Shown here: one piece after another, positions 19,697 to 27,559 of the stretch
Layout: each line of letters starts with the position of its first letter
Position numbering within the stretch: the stretch's first letter is position 1
Source of the DNA: an uncultured Synechococcus sp.
GTDB taxonomy: Bacteria > Cyanobacteriota > Cyanobacteriia > PCC-6307 > Cyanobiaceae
DNA length: 64,000 bases
Assembly: GCA_913049535.1 (NCBI GenBank)
Contig: CAJWYF010000001.1
Coordinates: 124,001 to 188,000, forward strand
Direction: 5' to 3'
The notes under the pieces: generated by a model
What the model saw: only the letters and a program-made list of their open reading frames with translations
Told to the model about the DNA's origin: nothing
Database searches by the model: none
Program-made: the position numbers and the translations under genes

Positions 19697-20748
19697 TGCA
19701 GAAATCTCCTCGGCCGTTGCCAGGGATCCATCAGATCGCGGATCACGAATTCACGGATCAGCACCTGCAGGCAGACCGCCAGCGGCAAGGCCAGCAGCAA
19801 CCCCACCGGCCCAAAGATCACTGTGAAGATCACCTGGGCCGTCAAGGTCAGCCCCGGCAGCAGGCGCACCTGATGGTGCATCACCGAGGGGGTGATCAGA
19901 TAGCTCTCGACGTTCTGGATCACCACGTAGAGCACCAGCACGGCCAGGGCCTTCCAGGGGGCGTCCAGCAGGGCGACCGACATCGGGAAGATCGTGCTCA
20001 ATGTCGGCCCCACATTGGGGATCACGTTGAGCATCCCAGCCAGCAGTGCATTGGCTGTGGTCAGCTCAACCCCGAGCAGGCTCAGGCCGATGAAGGCCAG
20101 CACGGCAACGCATAGCGAGCTGATCAGCACCCCCACCATCCAGCTGCTCAGCGCGCTGGCGCAGGCATCGATCACCTCGCCCAGCCGCCGCCGCAGAAAC
20201 GACGGCGCCAGTTGGATCGCCACATGGCGGTATTCCTGCGGCTGAACGCTGAGCATCAGGGCCACAGCAACGACAAACAGAAGCTGCAGCACGCCGACGC
20301 CCACGTTTCCGGCTAGCTCGAGCACCTTGCCCACGCCGCTGCCCAGCCCCCAGCGGCTGGGGTCATTGAGGAGTGCCGACCAGGCCTCCGGTTCGGCGCC
20401 CTGGCCATGGACCAGGCCGCTGAGCTGGCCAATGCCATCAGCAGCGAGACGGCTTAAGGCATTGGCCGCTTTGGGAAGTTGGCGCAGTAGTTGCTGGAAC
20501 TGATCCAGGAACGGTGGCACCAAAGCGGTGACGATCACCAACACCGTGAGGATCACCAGCATCAAGGACAGCAGCAGCGACTGCCAGCGCCTGATCTGCA
20601 GACGCTGCTGCAGCCACCCCACCAGGGTGCAGAACGCGACCGCCAGCACGATCGAGCCGAACAGGCCGATCAGCACCTCACGCAGATCCCACAGGAGCAC
20701 AACGGCGGCCACCAATGCGGCAAAACCGCACCAGCGACCAAAGCCCAT
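19693..20748 (-). CDS. AI-2E family transporter (UPF0118 permease), copy 1
   Basis: The 351-aa protein is taken from ATG 20748 (MGFGRWCGFAALVAAVV), 16 bases after the psb28 stop; the frame extends upstream to 20892 but that would overlap psb28. Family motifs are clear: LNVIPNVGPTLSTIFPMSVA, VLYVVIQNVESYLITPSVM and FGPVGLLLALPLAVCLQVLI. It shares its architecture with the next gene (LREVLIGLFGSIVLAV versus LRWVLLVLFGAVVLAV), indicating tandem duplication followed by divergence. Part of the minus-strand run mnmH-psb28-permease-permease. Confidence 0.87.
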   Translation of the reverse strand: MGFGRWCGFAALVAAVVLLWDLREVLIGLFGSIVLAVAFCTLVGWLQQRLQIRRWQSLLLSLMLVILTVLVIVTALVPPFLDQFQQLLRQLPKAANALSRLAADGIGQLSGLVHGQGAEPEAWSALLNDPSRWGLGSGVGKVLELAGNVGVGVLQLLFVVAVALMLSVQPQEYRHVAIQLAPSFLRRRLGEVIDACASALSSWMVGVLISSLCVAVLAFIGLSLLGVELTTANALLAGMLNVIPNVGPTLSTIFPMSVALLDAPWKALAVLVLYVVIQNVESYLITPSVMHHQVRLLPGLTLTAQVIFTVIFGPVGLLLALPLAVCLQVLIREFVIRDLMDPWQRPRRFLQ

Positions 20749-20764
20749 CGTTGGCGGGGTTTTT

Positions 20765-21103
20765 TCAGCTTCCGCTGAACCCAAGCTCATTGCTGGCGGC
20801 ATAGCGCTCAGCAAAGCGCATGAACCGCTCAAAGTCAGCCTCGCTCTTCCAGGTGTAGGTGGCCTCGAGCGCACTGGCGACGCCGTTGACAAAACGGGCG
20901 TTGACGTTGCGGGTGGTCAGCTCGCCTTCCTCATCGACCATGAACATGCCGGTGATGTCGCCCATGGTCTCGGGTGCTAGGGCATTGGGCTGCTCAAAGA
21001 TGAACGTGGCCTGGCCGGTCATGCCATCCCGCGACCGGGTCACACGGATATCAGGCACCACGGGCTCATCGACACCACGGAAGAACTGAATCGCAGCGCC
21101 CAT
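20765..21103 (-). CDS. psb28: photosystem II assembly protein Psb28
   Basis: The 112-aa protein begins [20 protein letters not shown] and has the family segments [32 protein letters not shown] and [20 protein letters not shown]. Psb28 is a soluble cytoplasmic-side factor that binds the PSII assembly intermediate near CP47/cyt b559 and leaves before maturation. Length and start match the family. It follows mnmH by 23 bases on the minus strand and precedes the permease pair by 16 bases. Confidence 0.95.
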   Translation of the reverse strand: MGAAIQFFRGVDEPVVPDIRVTRSRDGMTGQATFIFEQPNALAPETMGDITGMFMVDEEGELTTRNVNARFVNGVASALEATYTWKSEADFERFMRFAERYAASNELGFSGS

Positions 21104-21126
21104 GCCAAGCCAACAAAGCGTTGAGC

Positions 21127-22146
21127 TTACGCAGGTTGCAGCGCCAACAGCTGCTCGGCCACCTGCTGTGGCGGTAGGCCTCCCACCTCAAGCGTTGCCA
21201 ACGGTGCTGGACGCCGGCTCAGTTCATGGTCGTAGCAGCGGTCGTAGTACTCAAGAATCACCCGGCAGGCTCCGGCAAGATCCCCACAGCGGATGCAGGT
21301 GGTGGCCTCCAGCGTGCGTTGCGGTCCAAGTCGCCGCTGCAGACGTTCGGTGGCCTGCAGCAGCCCGTTGGTCTCCTGCGGTCCATAGACCTGAACCAAA
21401 GCAGCGATGCGCTCCTGCGTCGGCCGTTGCAACACCACAACCGGTGCCTGCTGCATCTGCTCGAACAGGCTGTGGGGTAGCCGGCAACGGCCAATCTGAG
21501 CGCTTTCCGCCTCCAGCCAGATCGGGCTGCGGCCCCGTTGCCGCTCCAGAGCCAGGGCCAGGCGATTTTCAAAGTGTTCACTGCTGGGCTGGGGTGGTTG
21601 ACCCAAGGCGCCAAAACTGCTGCCGCGATGGTTGGCGAGCCCTTCCAGATCGACCATGGCTCCCCCCGCTGCTGCCAGGGCGATCAGCACGTCGGTCTTG
21701 CCGCAGCCGGTGCCTCCCCCCAGCAGGCGGATCGGCCAGTGCTGCTCAAAGCGCTGCAGCACCCAGCGCCGGAAGCTCTTGTAGCCACCGTCGAGCAGCA
21801 CCACATCGAGATCCAGGGTTTCGGCAAGCCAGGCGACGCTGGCGCTGCGCATGCCGCCGCGCCAGCAGTGCAGCCGCAGCGGTTCTTGGCTGCTGGCGCT
21901 GAGGTCACGGAGTTGCTGCCCCATCTGGGCCAACCTCGGCCCCACCAGTTCGAGCCCCCGTTGAATGGAGTCCCGCCGTCCCGAGTGCTTGTAGAGGGTG
22001 CCGACCTCAGCGCGCTCCTCGTCGCTGAACAACGGCAGATTGATGGCGCCAGGAATCCGCCCCTTTGCATGTTCGCTGGGGCTGCGCACATCAACGATCG
22101 GGCCTGATGCGCTCAGAAAGGCCTCGATCGCCAGGGTGGCTGCCAT
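21127..22146 (-). CDS. mnmH: tRNA 2-selenouridine/geranyl-2-thiouridine synthase
   Basis: The 339-aa protein from ATG 22146 has an N-terminal rhodanese domain with the reactive Cys94 ([10 protein letters not shown]) and a C-terminal P-loop domain with Walker [10 protein letters not shown] (residues 143-151), the layout of MnmH/SelU. The enzyme replaces sulfur of 2-thiouridine-34 by selenium using selenophosphate, through a geranylated intermediate. A GTG frame upstream (22170) adds eight residues. Whether selenium is used depends on a selD gene, not in this window. Divergent from the GUN4 gene by 48 bases. Confidence 0.92.
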   Translation of the reverse strand: MAATLAIEAFLSASGPIVDVRSPSEHAKGRIPGAINLPLFSDEERAEVGTLYKHSGRRDSIQRGLELVGPRLAQMGQQLRDLSASSQEPLRLHCWRGGMRSASVAWLAETLDLDVVLLDGGYKSFRRWVLQRFEQHWPIRLLGGGTGCGKTDVLIALAAAGGAMVDLEGLANHRGSSFGALGQPPQPSSEHFENRLALALERQRGRSPIWLEAESAQIGRCRLPHSLFEQMQQAPVVVLQRPTQERIAALVQVYGPQETNGLLQATERLQRRLGPQRTLEATTCIRCGDLAGACRVILEYYDRCYDHELSRRPAPLATLEVGGLPPQQVAEQLLALQPA

Positions 22147-22194
22147 GGAGCTGTCGCAGGGCCGCTGCAATACTGGCCTCTGGCCTGTTAAGCC

Positions 22195-22941
22195 ATGTTG
22201 TCCGGTCTGCGTCCATCCGCATCCTCCGCCAATCCAGCCGGTGGAGACCTGTCTGCTGCAGAGCAGTTGCAGCGCTTTCTCAAGGGCAACCCGCGCAGCC
22301 GCCAGCGCCTTTGGCTCCAGCTACAAGGGCTTGGAGCAGAGCTGTACCCGCTGGTCTGGACCCATTTGCAGTCGCTGGATCGCTCGCCCGATGACTGGGC
22401 CACCGGCTCGCTGTTGCGCCTGCTGGCACGGGATGGCGAGCAGCGGGTGCGTTTGCAGCAGATTGCTGCAGACGGCTGGTTACAAGCACCGCCAGCCGAG
22501 CACACCACCTACAGCGAGCTGCAGCTAGCCCTACTCCTCGGTGATCTTCAGGAGGCGGATCGGTTGACCAGCGTTCAGCTGCGCCGCCTTGCCGGCCCGT
22601 CAGCGGAGGAACGCGGTTACGTGTACTTCAGTGAAGTGCCAGCCATGGCGGAGGCGGAGCTGGGCTTTCTCGACACGGCCTGGTGGTTCTACAGCAACGG
22701 TCGTTTCAGCTTTCGCATGCAGCGTCAGCTCCTGGAACGTCTCGCCTGGCGCTGGGAGGAGCTCTGGCCCCGCATCGGTTGGAAGTGCGATGGCGTCTGG
22801 ACCCGCTACCCGGGGGCCTTCACCTGGAGCCATGACGCCCCGGAGGGGCATATGCCTTTGGTCAATCAGCTGCGCGGCGTTCGCCTGATGGATGCGCTCC
22901 TGCGCCATCCAGCCATCGACCGGGCTTGCGCAACTCCATAA
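22195..22941 (+). CDS. GUN4-domain protein (Mg-chelatase/tetrapyrrole regulator)
   Basis: The 248-aa protein has an N-terminal helical region (residues about 20-110, ARM/HEAT-like, as in Synechocystis GUN4) and a C-terminal GUN4 core with GYVYFSEVPAMAEAELG, WFYSNGRFSFRMQRQLL and TWSHDAPEGHMPLVNQLRG. GUN4 proteins bind protoporphyrin IX and Mg-protoporphyrin and stimulate Mg-chelatase in chlorophyll synthesis. Cyanobacteria often have several GUN4 paralogues, so I do not assign the symbol firmly. Start ATG 22195. A HATPase gene follows 26 bases later on the same strand. Confidence 0.85.
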   Translation: MLSGLRPSASSANPAGGDLSAAEQLQRFLKGNPRSRQRLWLQLQGLGAELYPLVWTHLQSLDRSPDDWATGSLLRLLARDGEQRVRLQQIAADGWLQAPPAEHTTYSELQLALLLGDLQEADRLTSVQLRRLAGPSAEERGYVYFSEVPAMAEAELGFLDTAWWFYSNGRFSFRMQRQLLERLAWRWEELWPRIGWKCDGVWTRYPGAFTWSHDAPEGHMPLVNQLRGVRLMDALLRHPAIDRACATP

Positions 22942-22967
22942 GATCGAATTCAGGTCGCAGGGTCGGC

Positions 22968-23387
22968 ATGGTGAGCTGTCTGGCCCGAGCAGGCCGCAGT
23001 CGCTGGTGTGAATTCATCACCCCATCCACCCTGCAGCTGCAGCCGCTGCTGGAGCTGTTGCTGGAACCGGTTCCAGCCAGTGAGAAAGATCTGCTGATGC
23101 TGGGTTTGCAAGAGGCACTGGTGAATGCCGTGCGCCACGGCAATCAGGCTGATCCGGCCAAGTGCCTGCGCATCCGCCGGATTCAGTCACCGCAGTGGAT
23201 CATCTGGCAAGTGCAGGATGAGGGTCCTGGTCTGCGGCCCCACCTGCGCTCTGCAGCATTGCCTGAGCGACCCGATGCCCTCTGCGGCCGCGGGCTGTTT
23301 CTCATGCATCAGTGCTTTGACGATGTGCGCTGGAGCCGTCGCGGTAATCGGGTGCAAGTGGCCAAACGACGTCAGCGCGCCCGCTGA
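22968..23387 (+). CDS. HATPase_c anti-sigma-factor/histidine-kinase-like ATP-binding protein
   Basis: The 139-aa protein (ATG 22968; a TTG at 22926 would overlap GUN4) is a lone GHKL ATPase domain. The N box is LGLQEALVNAVRHGN, the G1 box DEGPGL and the G2 box CGRGLFLMHQCFDDV. Size and layout fit RsbW/SpoIIAB-type serine kinases that act as anti-sigma factors or partner-switching regulators; no anti-anti-sigma partner is adjacent. It ends with a basic tail that overlaps the convergent gene by 16 bases. Confidence 0.82.
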   Translation: MVSCLARAGRSRWCEFITPSTLQLQPLLELLLEPVPASEKDLLMLGLQEALVNAVRHGNQADPAKCLRIRRIQSPQWIIWQVQDEGPGLRPHLRSAALPERPDALCGRGLFLMHQCFDDVRWSRRGNRVQVAKRRQRAR

Positions 23388-23632
23388 GTGTGGGGACAGC
23401 CCGGATCGCGCTGCTCGCGTTTGAGCCAGCGCTCTGCACTCTGCAGCAGTTCCAGCACGGCCTGATCCCCTTCTGCTCCCTGCAGCAGCAGGATCTGCAA
23501 GGCCGCTGCAAGCTGCTCAGCTGCGCGATGGTGCCGGTCTGACTTGAGCCGGTGCCAGTCCCGATCACTGATGCTCAAAGCGCCATGCAGATCCTGCGCC
23601 AGCTGCTGAACCGATGCTGAAACTTGCTCCAT
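23372..23632 (-). CDS. DUF6439-like small conserved protein
   Basis: The 86-aa protein is taken from ATG 23632 (MEQVSASVQQLAQDLHGALS); the frame is open further upstream but that part is not conserved-looking. It is helical and charged, with ISDRDWHRLKSDRHHRAAEQ and ALQILLLQGAEGDQAVLELLQ. The pattern recalls a picocyanobacterial family labelled DUF6439, of unknown function; the label is from memory. It converges with the HATPase gene with a 16-base overlap. Confidence 0.6.
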   Translation of the reverse strand: MEQVSASVQQLAQDLHGALSISDRDWHRLKSDRHHRAAEQLAAALQILLLQGAEGDQAVLELLQSAERWLKREQRDPGCPHTQRAR

Positions 23633-23676
23633 CAAGCGGTGGGGGCAATGATCATTCTGTGCTGTCTGCGACGTCG

Positions 23677-23931
23677 ATGGGGCCAAGGCCTGCTGTGCGC
23701 TGGATGCATCACGTCTCCAAGCTGCTGCACCTGGCGCAAGCGCCACGGGCGGCTTCCACGCATTCCTCAGCAGCAAGACGGCAGGCTCAGAGACGCCGGC
23801 TGCTGCTGGAGCTTCTCGCTGACGCCGAACTTGCACTGCCCACAGCTGAACCCCATTTCTGGAGGGTGCTGCGTTGGGGCGGGGCCGGCTTTTTAGTGGC
23901 CCAGGCCCTGCATTACCTCGTCACGGGGTGA
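23677..23931 (+). CDS. small tail-anchored-type membrane protein, unknown
   Basis: The 84-aa product (ATG 23677; ATG 23704 would give 75 aa) has a basic, Ala-rich N-terminal half (HSSAARRQAQRRRLLLELLAD) and a single C-terminal hydrophobic segment (VLRWGGAGFLVAQALHYLV), suggesting a tail-anchored or peripheral membrane protein. No family recognised. Its 3' end is antisense to the next gene over 39 bases (23893-23931), which is unusual enough to leave some doubt about its reality. Confidence 0.5.
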   Translation: MGPRPAVRWMHHVSKLLHLAQAPRAASTHSSAARRQAQRRRLLLELLADAELALPTAEPHFWRVLRWGGAGFLVAQALHYLVTG

Positions 23932-24243
23932 GAGGGAGGGCTCCAGCTGCTGGGCGCTGCGGATTAGATCGTCCTCGAGGGTGAGCTCCTCACCCCGCTC
24001 TACATCGAGCACCGTGTGCAACAGGTGCAGAGGTCCACGCTTCCAGGCATTGCGCAGAGAGCGGCGCAGACGGTCCTCGTCCAGCACCAACCGGTCAGCC
24101 GCTTCCCGCGGGCTTTCACCCGGGGCAATCTCGCCACGGAGGCAAACCCCAAAGCCGTAGGCCTCGATGGTCAGTCGTCCACCGAGCAGCACGGTCTGAA
24201 AGGTCCAGCCCTCAAGCCATCTCACCCGAAACGGGTTAGTCAT
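23893..24243 (-). CDS. hypothetical protein, 116 aa
   Basis: ATG 24243 is chosen over ATG 24267 because GGGAGG sits 6 bases before it. The protein MTNPFRVRWLEGWTFQTVLL continues with a compact beta-like N-terminus (GGRLTIEAYGFGVCLRGEI) and a charged helical C-terminal half (PREAADRLVLDEDRLRRSL, ERGEELTLEDDLIRSAQQL). No signal, no membrane segment, no recognised domain. It overlaps the convergent small membrane protein by 39 bases. Confidence 0.6.
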   Translation of the reverse strand: MTNPFRVRWLEGWTFQTVLLGGRLTIEAYGFGVCLRGEIAPGESPREAADRLVLDEDRLRRSLRNAWKRGPLHLLHTVLDVERGEELTLEDDLIRSAQQLEPSLSPRDEVMQGLGH

Positions 24244-24336
24244 CAACGGCCTCCCAGGCCTACCCATTGGAGCGGATTTCCCGGCGCTTCACAACTTTCT
24301 TCCAGTTTGTGTTTCGGTTTGGATATGTGCTGTACA

Positions 24337-25443
24337 TCACGAAATAACGGACGGTTTGCGGCAGCTCCATACTCTCGTCATGAAATAAGACAGAGCTGAG
24401 ATTTGCTCAAATCCGGCATTGCCTAGACGCTCATTGATGTCGTCGGTGATGTAATCGCGGTAGAAAGGCTCATGAAAGACGCGACGGAAGTTTTCCATCG
24501 CAGGGCTGAATTCAGGGCTGTCCTTGAGTTGCACCGAATCGGCCAGCACCAGGACACCGCCAGGTTCCATCACGCGCCAAGCTTCATTGATCACCTTCTG
24601 ACGGGCTTCACCAGGCAGTTCATGCAGCAGGAACACGCAGGTGACCGCCTGCATGGTGTTGTCGGCAAAGGGGAGGTCTTCCCCATTGCCCTGCACAAGC
24701 TGCGGCAGCTCACCAGGCAGTTCTGAGAGCCAACGGTTGGCCTGGCGCAGGTAAGCCGTGGAGAGATCAAGTCCCACCAGCTGGGCATCAGGCAGGGCCC
24801 CGCGCAGCTGCCGCAACGTTCGGCCGGTGCCGGTCGCCACATCAAGGATGCGGGGGTGGGCCGCTTGAGGTGCCTGGCTGCGCAGTCCCTCCAGCAACGG
24901 CGCAATCACGCGCCGGCGCATGGCATCAGCTGTGCCATTGAAGAGGATCTCCACCTGAAGGTCGTAGAGCTCGGCGGAGCGATCACTCAGGTAGCCGTCG
25001 GTCTGGTGATGAAAATTCTGCAGGTAGTAGTCGGGGTAGGCCTGGGGGTTGATGTCATTGGGTAGGTCCCTGACATCGCGCCGGCTGCGGCGCTGCCAGA
25101 TGGCTGGCAGGTCCAGCCACACCAGTGGATAGCGGGTCACCCAATCCAGCCACGGGGCGTCAAAGAGCAGAGAGGTGCTGTAGAGACCCTCCTGGGCCTC
25201 TTTCCAGTCCAATTCCACCAGCGCATCCATGCTGGTGCGCAGCGCGCTGATCATCTCTGGTGGCACCGCCACGGTGCTGGAGCTGGCATCAGGTGCCACC
25301 AGCTCCATCAAGCGGGTGCTGACTTCTTTATGGGCCAGCCCGAGGATGCTCTTGCCCTGCTGCAGGGTCTGGTAAGCCAGCTTGGTTACAGGGTCGCTCA
25401 CGTCAGTGCTGGCGAAAGGTTGTCCATTCCAGCGGATCAGCAC
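24337..25443 (-). CDS. class I SAM-dependent methyltransferase
   Basis: The 368-aa protein combines an N-terminal region of about 190 residues, helical and not assigned (ends HQTDGYLSDRSAELYDLQVE), with a Rossmann methyltransferase domain: motif I RILDVATGTGRTL (residues 198-210), motif II LVGLDLSTAYL, and motif post-I QGNGEDLPFADNTMQAVTCVF. It resembles UbiE/Coq5-like enzymes in the catalytic part, but the N-terminal extension is peculiar to this cyanobacterial group and the substrate is unknown. Start GTG 25443. Divergent from the repeat protein gene by 68 bases. Confidence 0.82.
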   Translation of the reverse strand: MLIRWNGQPFASTDVSDPVTKLAYQTLQQGKSILGLAHKEVSTRLMELVAPDASSSTVAVPPEMISALRTSMDALVELDWKEAQEGLYSTSLLFDAPWLDWVTRYPLVWLDLPAIWQRRSRRDVRDLPNDINPQAYPDYYLQNFHHQTDGYLSDRSAELYDLQVEILFNGTADAMRRRVIAPLLEGLRSQAPQAAHPRILDVATGTGRTLRQLRGALPDAQLVGLDLSTAYLRQANRWLSELPGELPQLVQGNGEDLPFADNTMQAVTCVFLLHELPGEARQKVINEAWRVMEPGGVLVLADSVQLKDSPEFSPAMENFRRVFHEPFYRDYITDDINERLGNAGFEQISALSYFMTRVWSCRKPSVIS

Positions 25444-25511
25444 CTCAATTGCGGTGGTGTTGCCTCTGACCTGGATGCCGGCTTTACAACTGGACCAGTC
25501 ACCGCAACGTC

Positions 25512-25859
25512 ATGGTTGAGCAGGTCCCCAGCAGCGTTGATCCCTTAGCCCAAGCCTGGGCGCGTGAGCACGCTCAGGAGCAGCGCCATCATCAGGCCGA
25601 ACTGGCGCAGATCACCACACACCCCGATGGCGAAGGTGATCCCTCCTCTGACAGCCAGCAGCTGCAACAGAGCTGGGCTGTTGATCATGCGCGCGCAGAA
25701 CGTCATCACCAGGCTGAACTGGCCCAGGTGACCTCCCATCAGGACCATGAGGGGGAGAGCGGTGCTGACAGTCAGCAGCTGCAGCAGACCTGGGCTGCTG
25801 ACCATGCCCGCGACCATCGCCTGCACGACAGCGCTACGGCGATGGAACGGCACGACTGA
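25512..25859 (+). CDS. small tandem-repeat protein, three 39-residue units
   Basis: The 115-aa acidic and His/Gln-rich protein has three imperfect repeats with a strict 39-residue period: the core LxQxWAxxHAxxxRHHQAELAQ has its Trp at residues 16, 55 and 94 (bases 25557, 25674, 25791). Units 1 and 2 are full (QRHHQAELAQITTHPDGEG, ERHHQAELAQVTSHQDHEG); unit 3 is cut short after WAADHARDHRLHDSA. The repeat is visible in the DNA as a 117-base period, so duplication is recent or maintained. No signal or membrane segment. The paired His residues could bind metal; that is speculation. Start ATG 25512. Confidence 0.7.
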   Translation: MVEQVPSSVDPLAQAWAREHAQEQRHHQAELAQITTHPDGEGDPSSDSQQLQQSWAVDHARAERHHQAELAQVTSHQDHEGESGADSQQLQQTWAADHARDHRLHDSATAMERHD

Positions 25860-25876
25860 CGCATCACCTGTGACAC

Positions 25877-25905
25877 AAAAAAAGCGCCGGGATGATTCCC
25901 GGCGC
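25877..25905 (-). terminator. rho-independent terminator of glnA
   Basis: On the minus strand GCGCCGGGA-ATCA-TCCCGGCGC, a perfect 9-bp stem with a 4-base loop (25884-25905), is followed by seven T (A7 at 25877-25883 on the plus strand). It lies 26 bases after the glnA stop. There is no T-run on the plus-strand side, so it does not obviously end the repeat-protein transcript. Confidence 0.9.
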
Positions 25906-25930
25906 CTGTGTCATGCGTCAACGCAGCCGA

Positions 25931-27349
25931 TCAGGCGTCGTAATACATGGTGAACTCATGGGGATGGGGGCGCTGGCGCAGCTGCTGAACTTCCTCGTAC
26001 TTGAGGGCGATCCAGTTCTCGATGAAGTCAGTGCTGAACACACCACCGGCTGTGAGGTACTCGTGATCGGCATCGAGCGCCTGCAGGGCACCGTTGAGGG
26101 ATGAGGGCACGGTCGAGATCTTAGCCAGCTCCTCCGCGGGCAGCTCAAACAGGTCGACGTCGGTGCCATCACCGGGATCGATCTGATTCTTGATCCCATC
26201 GAGGCCAGCCATCATCATGGCGCTGAAGGCCAGATAGGGATTGGCCAGAGCATCGCCGGAGCGGAACTCCAGGCGCTTGGCCTTGGGGCTCGGGCCGGTC
26301 AATGGAATCCGCACAGCGGCAGAGCGGTTGCCTTGGGAGTACACCAGGTTCACCGGTGCTTCGAAGCCAGGCACCAGACGCTTGTAGCTGTTGGTGGTGG
26401 GGTTGGTGAAGGCCAGGAAGCTGGGGGCGTGCTTGAGCAGGCCACCGATGTACCAGCGGGCGGTCTGGGAGAGGTTGGCGTAGGTGTTCTCGCCGAAGAA
26501 CAGGGGCTGACCACCTTTCCAGAGGCTCTGGTGCACGTGCATGCCGCTGCCGTTGTCGGCAAAGACCGGCTTGGGCATGAACGTGGCTGTGCGTCCGTAC
26601 TTGCGGGCCACGTTGCGGACGACGTACTTGTAGATCATCACGTTGTCCGCCGCGGTGATCAGCTCGGCGAACTTCATGCCCAGTTCGTGCTGGGCTGTGG
26701 CCACCTCGTGGTGATGCTTCTCGATGGGTATGCCCAGCTGGGCCATGGTCAGCAGCATCTCGCTGCGCATGTCCTGCAGGGTGTCGTTGGGGCCGACGGG
26801 GAAATAGCCCTCTTTGAGCTGGATCTTGTAAGCGAGGTTGCCCCCCTCTTCCTGGCGGGCGCTGTTCCATGGCGCCTCGACGGAATCGACGCTGTAGAAG
26901 CTGCTGCCGTTGCCGGAGTTGAAGCGGACGTCGTCGAAGACGAAGAATTCAGGCTCCGGTCCAAAGAAGGCCGTATCGGCGAGCCCGGTGCTGGCCAGGT
27001 GGCTGATGGCGCGTTGGGCCAGGGCGCGAGGGCAGCGGTCGTAGGGCTGGCCGCTGCGGGGCTCCTGGATCGAGCAGATCAGGCTGAGGGTTTTCTGGCT
27101 GTAGAAGGGATCGATCCAGGCGGTGCTGGCATCGGGCACCATCGCCATGTCCGATTCGTTGATGGCCTTCCAGCCGCGAATGGAGGATCCGTCAAAGGCC
27201 AGTCCTTCTGTGAAGGACTCCTCTTCCACCAGATCGCGGTGAACGGTCAGGTGCTGCCACTTTCCGTGGACATCGGTGAATTTCAGATCAATGAGTTCGA
27301 TGCCTTCATCCTTGATCTGACGAAGGATGTCCCCGGGTGTCTTGGCCAT
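25931..27349 (-). CDS. glnA: type I glutamine synthetase
   Basis: GlnA makes glutamine from glutamate, ammonium and ATP, the entry point of nitrogen in cyanobacteria. The 472-aa protein starts at ATG 27349 ([16 protein letters not shown]; a TTG at 27355 adds two residues). Signature segments are [46 protein letters not shown] and NRSAAVRIP. The position of the adenylylated Tyr of enterobacterial GS is Phe401 ([11 protein letters not shown]), so control by adenylylation is not possible; cyanobacteria instead use small inactivating factors. Transcription starts from a canonical NtcA promoter (see 27383-27424) and ends at the terminator 25877-25905. Confidence 0.98.
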   Translation of the reverse strand: MAKTPGDILRQIKDEGIELIDLKFTDVHGKWQHLTVHRDLVEEESFTEGLAFDGSSIRGWKAINESDMAMVPDASTAWIDPFYSQKTLSLICSIQEPRSGQPYDRCPRALAQRAISHLASTGLADTAFFGPEPEFFVFDDVRFNSGNGSSFYSVDSVEAPWNSARQEEGGNLAYKIQLKEGYFPVGPNDTLQDMRSEMLLTMAQLGIPIEKHHHEVATAQHELGMKFAELITAADNVMIYKYVVRNVARKYGRTATFMPKPVFADNGSGMHVHQSLWKGGQPLFFGENTYANLSQTARWYIGGLLKHAPSFLAFTNPTTNSYKRLVPGFEAPVNLVYSQGNRSAAVRIPLTGPSPKAKRLEFRSGDALANPYLAFSAMMMAGLDGIKNQIDPGDGTDVDLFELPAEELAKISTVPSSLNGALQALDADHEYLTAGGVFSTDFIENWIALKYEEVQQLRQRPHPHEFTMYYDA

Positions 27350-27382
27350 GGACAACTACTGGAGTCGAAGAGGTGATTCCTG

Positions 27383-27424
27383 ACGGTAAGGAGCATCTGG
27401 CCCCCTTTGTGTATCGGCTGATAC
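27383..27424 (-). promoter_or_regulatory. NtcA-activated (class II) promoter of glnA
   Basis: On the minus strand, GTA-TCGGCTGA-TAC (27411-27424) matches the NtcA consensus GTA-N8-TAC exactly and lies inside an 8-bp-arm palindrome TGTGTATC-N4-GATACACA (27408-27427). Exactly 22 bases downstream is TACCGT (27383-27388), matching the TA-N3-T -10 box. This is the standard arrangement GTAN8TAC-N22-TAN3T. The start would lie near 27376, leaving a leader of about 26 bases, too short for a glutamine riboswitch. Confidence 0.92.
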
Positions 27425-27427
27425 ACA

Positions 27428-27559
27428 ACTTTTTCTGCTTATCGTCTGTTGCGCCGTCATGGCGGTGTTCCGACTTCATGTCAGATCGTTGGAATCCGCT
27501 CTGGCTCTGGGTTCTTGCAGGTTCGCAGGTGCTAGCTTCCGGCCACTGATCCCGGGGAC
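27428..27559. promoter_or_regulatory. apcF upstream region
   Basis: This gap between the NtcA palindrome and apcF should hold the apcF promoter. TGCTAGCTT (27531-27538) resembles an extended -10 (TG-N-TAN3T) about 20 bases before ATG 27560, but I find no good -35 at the right spacing. No gene is visible. Confidence 0.3.

Noticed and set aside
18674-20748. Quorum-sensing autoinducer-2 export locus
   Set aside because: The AI-2E family label does not establish AI-2 transport; no luxS or receptor is nearby, so only a generic permease call is supported.
24326-24341. CRP-like inverted half-sites TGTG-N8-CACG near the end of the methyltransferase gene
   Set aside because: Only partial symmetry, it overlaps a stop codon, and it is not placed well for a promoter.
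27350-27382. glutamine riboswitch upstream of glnA
   Set aside because: The predicted leader from the NtcA promoter is about 26 bases, too short for the motif.
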